Of a stretch of DNA of 6,313 nucleotides, positions 1-4,803 are shown one piece after another. Positions within the stretch are counted from its first letter, which is position 1. Each line of letters opens with the position of its first letter. The DNA is taken from positions 1-6,313 of the forward strand of contig JAGCAV010000209.1 in assembly GCA_017652545.1 (NCBI GenBank). The letters run 5' to 3'. The notes below the pieces were generated by a model. The model did no database searches and was not told the DNA's origin. It was given only the letters and a program-made list of their open reading frames with translations. The stretch comes from Lachnospiraceae bacterium (GTDB taxonomy: Bacteria > Bacillota_A > Clostridia > Lachnospirales > Lachnospiraceae). The position numbers and the translations under genes were made by a program.

Positions 1-1658
1 ACGAACAGCCGGTCGCCCGGATTCAGCCTGAACGCATGCTGTCTGTATGTAATACCTTCCAGCATGCCGACCACCAGATTATGTTTATAGACGATCAGTT
101 CGAAGTCTTCTCCCTTTCGGCTGAGTGCCGGATGCTCGTGTCCGGCATTGACCGCCAGGCCCTCTCCCGTTCTCAAGTCGATGATCGCCAGCCATACCGT
201 GACAAAGCAATTCCCGTCATTTGTCTCATTCAGCTGGTTATTGACGTATGTCAGAACCTCAGCCGGTTCCCTGCCGGTCTGGGCCATGATCTTGATCAGG
301 GCCTTGGCCTCCGCCATGAACAGCGCGGCCGGGATGCCTTTGTCAGACACATCCGCCATGACCAGCGCCAGGTGATCCCGGTCAGTCAGGAAATAATCAT
401 AGAAGTCCCCGCCAACCATCTTCGCCGGCGTCATGGAAGCACACAGTTCAAACTCGGGATGATCAGGGAACTGCGGTTTCCCTTCCGGCAGCATATGCAG
501 CTGGATCTGCGCGGCAGTCTCCAGTTCGTAGACCATCCGCTCCCTTTCTGTCGCCGCCTTCTCGATCTGGGCGGTATACTCATCGATCTCCTTCGTCAGA
601 ACGACAAAATCTTCCGTCAGCTGGCCGATCTCGTTCTCACGGATCGCAAAGGATTTTCTGGAAGTGAGGATGTCATGCAGATTTTCTTCTACGGTTTTGC
701 TGTCCTTCGTGACAGTATATGAGCGGATGCTCCCGATCACCTTTTTCAGGGGTCTCACAACATAACTCAGAATATGCCGCACGAGCAGGAGCATCGCGAA
801 AAGCTGGTAGATCATCGTGATCAGCATATCCTTGGAAGCAGAGATCAGGATCTGCCAATAGAGGTTTTTCACCCGATAGGTCGCCCCCACCATAAGAGCC
901 CGCTCACCGCTTTCAGACAGCTCCATGCAGGTATAGTAATCGAGGTAATTTCCGGCGCCTCTCAGACTCTCTCCAACCGTGCGTTTCGCCATATCCCCTT
1001 CATCCGGCGACATTGCCTTCTCCACGGCCTCCCTCATCACCTTCTGCGTCGAATGGTTGTCCTTCACGGACACTTCCACGCCCAGTGTATACGCTTCTTC
1101 ATATGCCGTTCCCCGCGCTGCGCCGGGGTCCGCGGCACTCATGATGAAAAACTGTGTCTCATATGGCCTGGGCCCGCTGTCCGTATCCGTGATCATGCAG
1201 TACAGGTAATCGCAGCCATAGTTCTGCTTGATAGCGTTCAGACGGGTGATCAGCCATGAATAGATGATTTCCGCATACAGCTGCTGATCCTCCTCCGGGA
1301 GACTCTCCAGATCCGACCGGTCACAATACCGCAGCTGAAGATCCGGGTGCCGCTGTGAAAAAAGAGCGCTCTTTTCTTCCGCAGCGGTTCCGTGGGTAAA
1401 CGCAGCATCATATTCGATCTCAAGCGAACCGGCATGCTCAGCCCAGTACGCAAGGAGCCACGTCCAGGCAGGATACTCCTTCAGCGAAGCAATGACCTCC
1501 CCCGCCGCCTCAGCTGCCCTCTGGCCTGTCTGCGCCTTGACCCTGGCTCTGTGAATCTGGAACTGCGTGATGTTCGTGATCACGCCGATGGCGATCAGCG
1601 CTGCCAGAACGAGCATGTAGATCTGGGCGATCAGTCCCTTTCGTTTCTCTTGTTTCAT
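1..1658 (-). CDS. Membrane-anchored SpoIIE/RsbU-type PP2C serine phosphatase with extracellular sensor and HAMP domain (3' end cut by window)
   Basis: The ATG at 1658 opens a frame that stays open for 552 codons to the window edge, so the C-terminus is missing. A GGAG lies 9 bases before the ATG. Seen in the translation: a short basic N-terminus, membrane helix at about residues 9-32, an extracytoplasmic region at about 33-275 with four cysteines (112, 149, 154, 245), a second helix at about 277-301, a HAMP-like linker at about 302-355 (RPLKKV, then ENEIGQL), a helix with TAAQIQLHMLP at 381-391, and a PP2C domain with MVGGDFYDYF (414-423), MADVSDKGIPAALF (434-447) and NAGHEHP (503-509). Asp418 and Asp436 are the expected metal ligands. 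The usual final TDG motif would lie beyond the window. Family knowledge: such proteins dephosphorylate an anti-sigma-factor antagonist (STAS domain) in response to a signal. The target and ligand here are unknown. The gene follows the 167-residue membrane protein gene by 15 bases, so the two are probably co-transcribed. Confidence 0.93.
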   Translation of the reverse strand, partial: MKQEKRKGLIAQIYMLVLAALIAIGVITNITQFQIHRARVKAQTGQRAAEAAGEVIASLKEYPAWTWLLAYWAEHAGSLEIEYDAAFTHGTAAEEKSALFSQRHPDLQLRYCDRSDLESLPEEDQQLYAEIIYSWLITRLNAIKQNYGCDYLYCMITDTDSGPRPYETQFFIMSAADPGAARGTAYEEAYTLGVEVSVKDNHSTQKVMREAVEKAMSPDEGDMAKRTVGESLRGAGNYLDYYTCMELSESGERALMVGATYRVKNLYWQILISASKDMLITMIYQLFAMLLLVRHILSYVVRPLKKVIGSIRSYTVTKDSKTVEENLHDILTSRKSFAIRENEIGQLTEDFVVLTKEIDEYTAQIEKAATERERMVYELETAAQIQLHMLPEGKPQFPDHPEFELCASMTPAKMVGGDFYDYFLTDRDHLALVMADVSDKGIPAALFMAEAKALIKIMAQTGREPAEVLTYVNNQLNETNDGNCFVTVWLAIIDLRTGEGLAVNAGHEHPALSRKGEDFELIVYKHNLVVGMLEGITYRQHAFRLNPGDRLF

Positions 1659-1673
1659 GTCTGTGAACTCCGA

Positions 1674-2177
1674 TCAGCAGGCCGGGTCATCGCCCCGGCT
1701 GCTGGTAAAGGTAATCTCCGCGTTTTCCAGTATCTTCAGGAGCAGTTTGTTCATTCTGATCTCCGGGTTGTCCACGATCAATATGTTTGTCGCCTCCCAG
1801 ATGGCAAAAGATCCGATGATGGAAAGGATCTCCGGTCCTACGCCCGCTGTTCTGGATCTCACAAAATACCACAGCAGGATAAAGAAAATGCCGATCACCA
1901 GCAGTCGGATCATATTCAGTGTATTAAATTTTCTGTCGATGTCCATGGTTTTTTTCACTTCCGTGAAGGACAGCGCAAACGCATCTCTGACTCTCTTCTC
2001 ATTCACGGGACTGTCAGAGCAGATACACAGGGATACATTTCCTTTTGTTCCCTTTATCCGTTCCTTAAGAAAAGAAATCACATCCTGGCTCAGGATTTTA
2101 TCGTCAAACCGGCTGAAAAGCTCCCTCTCTTCCCGGATATTCAGTATGATCGGTATTGTTTGTGTTCTCAGTTTCAA
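1674..2177 (-). CDS. Unrecognised 167-residue protein with two predicted membrane helices, encoded just ahead of the SpoIIE-type phosphatase
   Basis: I do not recognise the family. The frame is open back to a GTG at 2213 (179 residues). I prefer the TTG at 2177 because GGGAGGAG (2191-2184) sits 6 bases before it, whereas the GTG has no clear ribosome binding site. The 167-residue product has a soluble, charged N-terminal part of about 88 residues (I8-N13 is hydrophobic, followed by a charged helix-rich stretch), a membrane helix at about 89-106 (MIRLLVIGIFFILLWYFV), a second hydrophobic segment at about 115-135 that includes the motif FAIWEATN (124-131), and a charged C-terminal tail. There is no signal peptide, so both termini are probably cytoplasmic. 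The stop is 15 bases from the start of the phosphatase gene, so the two look like one operon. A role as sensor or partner of the phosphatase is only a guess from position. Confidence 0.85.
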   Translation of the reverse strand: MKLRTQTIPIILNIREERELFSRFDDKILSQDVISFLKERIKGTKGNVSLCICSDSPVNEKRVRDAFALSFTEVKKTMDIDRKFNTLNMIRLLVIGIFFILLWYFVRSRTAGVGPEILSIIGSFAIWEATNILIVDNPEIRMNKLLLKILENAEITFTSSRGDDPAC

Positions 2178-2191
2178 CTGCTTCTCCTCCC
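2178..2191 (-). promoter_or_regulatory. Ribosome binding site that selects a TTG start
   Basis: On the minus strand GGGAGGAG (2191-2184) is followed by a 6-base spacer and TTG at 2177-2175. This is one of the best Shine-Dalgarno matches in the window and is correctly spaced only for the TTG. It moves the start 12 codons inside the longest open frame, which begins at GTG 2213. Confidence 0.75.
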
Positions 2192-2230
2192 GGTCGTTCC
2201 TTCTGCAGGCCACAGCACCGGGATCTGTTC

Positions 2231-2284
2231 CCGGCTCCTGCCAGCTACAGGCATTTTACCATCCCGCACCGGCTCCTGCCAGCT
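2231..2284. repeat. Pair of exact 16-base direct repeats, 38-base period, around the promoter
   Basis: CCGGCTCCTGCCAGCT occurs at 2231-2246 and again at 2269-2284 on the plus strand, with no mismatch. The upstream copy (in the sense of transcription, 2284-2269) covers the predicted -35 element. The other copy begins at about the predicted transcription start. This arrangement would suit a pair of regulator binding sites, but it could also be a small local duplication. The copy at 2269-2284 also forms one arm of an inverted repeat, TGCCAG (2277-2282) with CTGGCA (2289-2294). A second short inverted repeat, CCGGG (2218-2222) with CCCGG (2230-2234), lies in the predicted leader. Confidence 0.6.
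2253..2282 (-). promoter_or_regulatory. Candidate housekeeping (sigma-A type) promoter for the membrane protein-phosphatase operon
   Basis: Reading the minus strand, CTGGCA (2282-2277, 4 of 6 matches to TTGACA) is followed after 18 bases by TAAAAT (2258-2253, 5 of 6 to TATAAT). It lies just downstream of the terminator of the preceding unit and predicts a start near 2246, giving a leader of about 70 bases before the TTG at 2177. The -35 element falls inside one copy of a 16-base direct repeat. The match is moderate and was found by eye. Confidence 0.45.
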
Positions 2285-2291
2285 TTTTCTG

Positions 2292-2330
2292 GCAATAAAA
2301 TGGGGCTGCAACCTGAGTTGCCGCAGCCCC
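2292..2330 (-). terminator. Rho-independent terminator after the PNPOx fusion gene
   Basis: On the plus strand GGGGCTGCAAC (2302-2312) pairs with GTTG...CAGCCCC (2317-2330), a stem of about 11 base pairs with a CCG bulge on one side and a CTGA loop. On the minus strand the hairpin is followed directly by ATTTTATT, which makes it a terminator for leftward transcription. It lies about 80 bases after the stop codon at 2412. That 80-base stretch (2331-2411) holds no gene that I can support. Confidence 0.88.
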
Positions 2331-2411
2331 TGCTTTCATCTCATTTCTGTGTGTCCGCCCGTCCTTCTTTATGAGCCTCGTCCCGAAGCCCTGTCATTCA
2401 GCCGGCAGCTT

Positions 2412-3278
2412 TCAGAAACTGATTGTTTCCGGTTCGGCTGTAAATGAAGAAAAGACAGCAGTCGCATCCTTCATGTAGAACATCTGCATGTTGTCATCAT
2501 CCGCACTGTACATTCCTTTCAGCGCAGGCATCTTCTCCAGCATGGCGACTTTGGCGTCATGGTTGTCATCATCCACCAGCTCCGTGCTGATCCGAAGCCA
2601 TGTCCCGTTCATGAAGGCACAGATCTCAACAAACGGATTCTCGCTGATCTGTTTGGAAACGTCTTTCACTTTTCCTGTCTGGATATACAGTTTTCCATCC
2701 TGAAGCAGGATCGTGCCGAAAGGTCTGACCCTGGGCTTCGTTCCATCCACCGTTGCCAGATAGTATGTCTGCGCGTCATTCAGGAAATAGTATACCTTTT
2801 CGATCCCTTCAGCCTTTTCCCGCTTTTCGAGTTCCAGCAGCATGGCAGCCGCATTCAGCTTCAGGTAGGCAGCCAGATCTGCAAGTGAAACGCCGAGTTC
2901 TCTGTTCATGAAGTCCTCAGCCACAAGCAGGTTGGCAATACGAACGCCCAGATTGATAAAGCCCAGTTCGATCTCTCCTCCGAACGCGACGACCTGTTCT
3001 TCGCCTCCGTCCTCGATCATGCATACCGTATCCGGAATCCCGTTACCGTCAAAATCATGCAGATAGAGATTGAATTCCCCGCTGCCGCTCAGGTCGACCG
3101 CGATCGTGTCGATTTTCCTTCCGACTTTTTCACTTGAAAAAGACACGTCCGCCATGCCGTCGCCGTCCAGGTCAAGCGCGATTTCTCTCCATCCGGAACG
3201 CACCAGCATCTTGCTCAGTTCCGGGTCATTTTTGATGCGCTTCTTTGCTTCACGAATGCTAACTTTTCTGACTTCCAT
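2412..3278 (-). CDS. Fusion of N-terminal DxDxDG (calcium-type) repeats to a C-terminal PNPOx-like flavin-binding domain
   Basis: I chose the ATG at 3278 (288 residues) because AAGGAGG (3291-3285) lies 6 bases before it. An upstream ATG at 3305 in the same frame has no such site. The C-terminal part, about residues 160-280, matches the pyridoxamine 5'-phosphate oxidase-like split-barrel family (NimA/NimC-like): YYLATVDG (172-179), PRVRPFGTI (182-190), KLYIQTGKVKDVSKQI (196-211), FVEICAF (216-222) and WLRI (227-230). Such proteins usually bind FMN or a related cofactor and stand alone at about 130-140 residues. The N-terminal 155 residues are extra. They carry DLDGDGMAD (36-44), a degenerate DLSGSGEFN (62-70) and DFDGNGIPD (75-83), each next to short beta-like strands, as in calcium-binding or VCBS/FG-GAP-type loops. 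A helical linker at about 120-158 joins the parts. No signal peptide or membrane helix is seen, so a cytoplasmic location is expected. The internal Met146 has no ribosome binding site. Substrate unknown. Confidence 0.92.
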   Translation of the reverse strand: MEVRKVSIREAKKRIKNDPELSKMLVRSGWREIALDLDGDGMADVSFSSEKVGRKIDTIAVDLSGSGEFNLYLHDFDGNGIPDTVCMIEDGGEEQVVAFGGEIELGFINLGVRIANLLVAEDFMNRELGVSLADLAAYLKLNAAAMLLELEKREKAEGIEKVYYFLNDAQTYYLATVDGTKPRVRPFGTILLQDGKLYIQTGKVKDVSKQISENPFVEICAFMNGTWLRISTELVDDDNHDAKVAMLEKMPALKGMYSADDDNMQMFYMKDATAVFSSFTAEPETISF

Positions 3279-3298
3279 ATAAAACCTCCTTATATCAT

Positions 3299-3313
3299 TC
3301 CGCATTTTGCGGA
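3299..3313. repeat. Small inverted repeat in the GDPD-PNPOx intergenic gap
   Basis: TCCGC (3299-3303) and GCGGA (3309-3313) are separated by 5 bases. The predicted hairpin sits between the GDPD stop and the ribosome binding site of the PNPOx fusion gene. It has no T-run on the minus strand, so it is not a terminator. It could be an mRNA processing or stability element, or chance. Confidence 0.3.
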
Positions 3314-3317
3314 TCGT

Positions 3318-4094
3318 TTACCTGCTGCTGTGCTGCATTTCCTCTAAGATCTTCCGTGCTCTGTCAGGATAATTGGTAATGATCGCATGAACGCCTGCCC
3401 TGAAGCAGATACGCATCTGTTCCGGCGTATCGATCGTCCAGATATTGACGGCGATCCCGTTATCTGTGCAGTCTTCCATAAAGTGCGGGGAGATCAGGTT
3501 GTAGAACGACGGGTGCAGCGCAGTCAATCCCAGATTTTTTGCCAGAACAGGCATGCCGGAGAAGGTTTCCCCATACAGGAAACCCACATTCGCCTTCGGG
3601 TCCAGCAGATGGATCTTTTCGATGCACAGACGGTTGAAGGACGAATACCAGACCCGTTCCCGCATCCCGAATTCTTCAGCCATCTGAAGGATCCTGCGCT
3701 CAATTCCCCTGTAGGGGAATACGTTTGTCTTCAGTTCGATATTGATCGTCAGACCTGTCGGTTTCAACAGTTCGAACACTTCCCGCAGGGTGGGGATGGC
3801 GTAATGACCCTTTCCTTCGAACTTTGTGCCCTTCGCGTAATCAAACCTGCGCAGTTCCCGCAGAGAATAGTCTTTTACGAACCCTCTGCCGCTGCTCGTC
3901 CGGTCCAGTTTCTCATCATGGATCACGACGATCTCCTGATCCCTGGTCTGGTGCACATCCAGCTCAACACCGTCCGCACCCAGCCTGACAGCCATATCGA
4001 AGGCCTCCAGCGTATTCTCCGGCGCATATTCATTGGCTCCGCGATGTGCCCATATCTTCACAGCGCCGCTGCAGCTTCTCTGATTCAATGCCAT
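3318..4094 (-). CDS. Glycerophosphodiester phosphodiesterase, cytoplasmic UgpQ/GlpQ-like
   Basis: The 258-residue product has the length and motifs of the GDPD TIM-barrel family, which hydrolyses glycerophosphodiesters such as glycerophosphocholine to glycerol 3-phosphate and an alcohol. Seen: AHRGANEYAPENTLEAF with His17 and Arg18, the metal and acid-base set GVELDVH (Glu44, Asp46) and VIHDE (His59), IPTLREVF (100-107), NIELKT with Glu120 and Lys122, WYSSF, AVNIWTID and the C-terminal ITNYPD. There is no signal peptide or lipobox, so the enzyme should act in the cytoplasm. The ATG at 4094 is preceded by AGGAG (4106-4102) with a 7-base spacer. The stop lies 39 bases from the next start, so it is probably co-transcribed with the PNPOx fusion gene. 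The upstream terminator ends only about 38 bases before the ATG, leaving little room for a separate promoter. I give no gene symbol because UgpQ and other GDPD paralogues cannot be told apart here. Confidence 0.95.
   Translation of the reverse strand: MALNQRSCSGAVKIWAHRGANEYAPENTLEAFDMAVRLGADGVELDVHQTRDQEIVVIHDEKLDRTSSGRGFVKDYSLRELRRFDYAKGTKFEGKGHYAIPTLREVFELLKPTGLTINIELKTNVFPYRGIERRILQMAEEFGMRERVWYSSFNRLCIEKIHLLDPKANVGFLYGETFSGMPVLAKNLGLTALHPSFYNLISPHFMEDCTDNGIAVNIWTIDTPEQMRICFRAGVHAIITNYPDRARKILEEMQHSSR
3703..3720. repeat. 18-base near-perfect palindrome inside the GDPD gene
   Basis: ATTCCCCT (3703-3710) and AGGGGAAT (3713-3720) are exact reverse complements around a 2-base centre. On the minus strand it encodes the Phe-Pro-Tyr-Arg-Gly-Ile stretch that follows the NIELKT catalytic region. 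A similar P-Y-x-G-I-E pattern is common in GDPD enzymes, so protein constraint may explain part of it. Confidence 0.5.
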
Positions 4095-4132
4095 AGTCCG
4101 ACTCCTGCTTCATCTGTCGTGATGTTGCCCGG

Positions 4133-4171
4133 GAAAAACAGGGGGCATGACTGATCCATCAAATGCCCCCT
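4133..4171 (-). terminator. Rho-independent terminator after the UbiB/coiled-coil unit
   Basis: AGGGGGCAT (4140-4148) and ATGCCCCCT (4163-4171) form a perfect 9-base-pair stem with a 14-base loop. On the minus strand the hairpin is followed by GTTTTTCCC, the expected T-run for leftward transcription. It lies about 48 bases after the stop codon of the coiled-coil gene and about 38 bases before the GDPD start. The plus-strand side has only a weak T-rich tail. Confidence 0.88.
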
Positions 4172-4218
4172 TTACTGTCTGTTATTTCTGATTAAGTTTT
4201 CAGGCTTCAGCGCCTTCT

Positions 4219-4782
4219 TTACGTTTCTTCTGCGGCCGGTGCTTCTTCAGGCGCTTCCTCATCTTCCGATGCCGGTGTTTCTTCGGTCACCTCTTCACCC
4301 TCTGCCGCAGCTTCTTCTTCGGACGCTTCCGCACCCTCTTCTGCCGGCTCTGTATCGGCAGAGCCGTATTTCGCCTCATATTCGTCGATCGCTTCGACAG
4401 TTTCGAGAATGGCCAGCTGGGCATTGGAGATCAGGTAGGAAGCAGTCTCGAAATTCTCATAGATATAGCTGATCCGATCGTCGATGTATTCTTCAAACTG
4501 CTTTTTATCCCTCTTTTCCCTGCGCTGTCTGATCCTCTCTTCAACAGTCATCTGGGCTTTCAGGATTGCGCTCCTGAATTTCCCTTTTCTCTCCTCACCG
4601 GAAATACGGGCCTTCTCCTGAAACGCAATCACATTGCCCTTTACCGTACTGATCCGGTCTCTGATCGCCTCTTCCTTCAGTTCCCGGGCAGCTTTCGCTT
4701 CTTCGGAAGCATCTGCGGTTTTGCTGCTCAGTCTGGCCAGTTTTTCGCTCAGGTCAGCAAGCTTTTCATCCCATTTTTTCAT
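4219..4782 (-). CDS. Helical coiled-coil protein with a strongly acidic Glu/Ala-rich tail, encoded after the UbiB-family kinase
   Basis: A 187-residue protein with no signal peptide and no membrane helix. Residues 1-138 are almost entirely helix-forming and rich in Lys, Glu, Arg and Ala, with heptad-like spacing (for example KLADLSEKLARL at 7-18), suggesting coiled coil. A basic cluster RQRREKRDKK is at 85-94. Residues 141-187 form a tail with 21 acidic residues out of 47, no Lys or Arg, and many Ala, Pro, Thr and Ser, so it is probably disordered. I cannot name the family with certainty. Genes for helical phasin-like proteins are often found next to UbiB/AarF genes in other bacteria, which gives the best hint: a partner or scaffold of the kinase. 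The ATG at 4782 has AAGGA (4794-4790) 7 bases before it. The upstream kinase stop is 21 bases away and a terminator follows, so the two genes form one unit. Confidence 0.88.
   Translation of the reverse strand: MKKWDEKLADLSEKLARLSSKTADASEEAKAARELKEEAIRDRISTVKGNVIAFQEKARISGEERKGKFRSAILKAQMTVEERIRQRREKRDKKQFEEYIDDRISYIYENFETASYLISNAQLAILETVEAIDEYEAKYGSADTEPAEEGAEASEEEAAAEGEEVTEETPASEDEEAPEEAPAAEET
4345..4366. repeat. 8-base perfect inverted repeat at the body-tail junction of the coiled-coil gene
   Basis: CGGCTCTG (4345-4352) and CAGAGCCG (4359-4366) flank a 6-base loop. The hairpin falls where the helical body of the coiled-coil protein gives way to the acidic tail (about residues 139-146). 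No T-run follows. It may be chance in a GC-rich, low-complexity coding stretch. Confidence 0.4.
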
Positions 4783-4803
4783 GATCCTGTCCTTACTGCC
4801 CCC

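Noticed and set aside
36..722. Plus-strand open frame of 228 codons
   Set aside because: It is antisense to the PP2C domain, whose motifs are clear on the minus strand. The plus-strand product has no recognisable domain and the start has no ribosome binding site.
2340..2396. Possible 18-codon minus-strand ORF between the PNPOx stop and its terminator
   Set aside because: No ribosome binding site, very short, and located in a 3' untranslated stretch. Nothing supports translation.
1392..2447. Plus-strand open frame of 351 codons
   Set aside because: It runs antisense across two minus-strand genes, a terminator and a promoter region. The translation looks like noise, rich in His, Arg, Ser and Cys.
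2843..2843. Internal ATG (Met146) as a separate start for a stand-alone PNPOx protein
   Set aside because: No Shine-Dalgarno-like sequence precedes it, and the frame is continuous with the well-started longer protein.
3387..4154. Plus-strand open frame of 255 codons
   Set aside because: It is antisense to the GDPD gene with all its catalytic motifs, so it is a by-product of codon bias.
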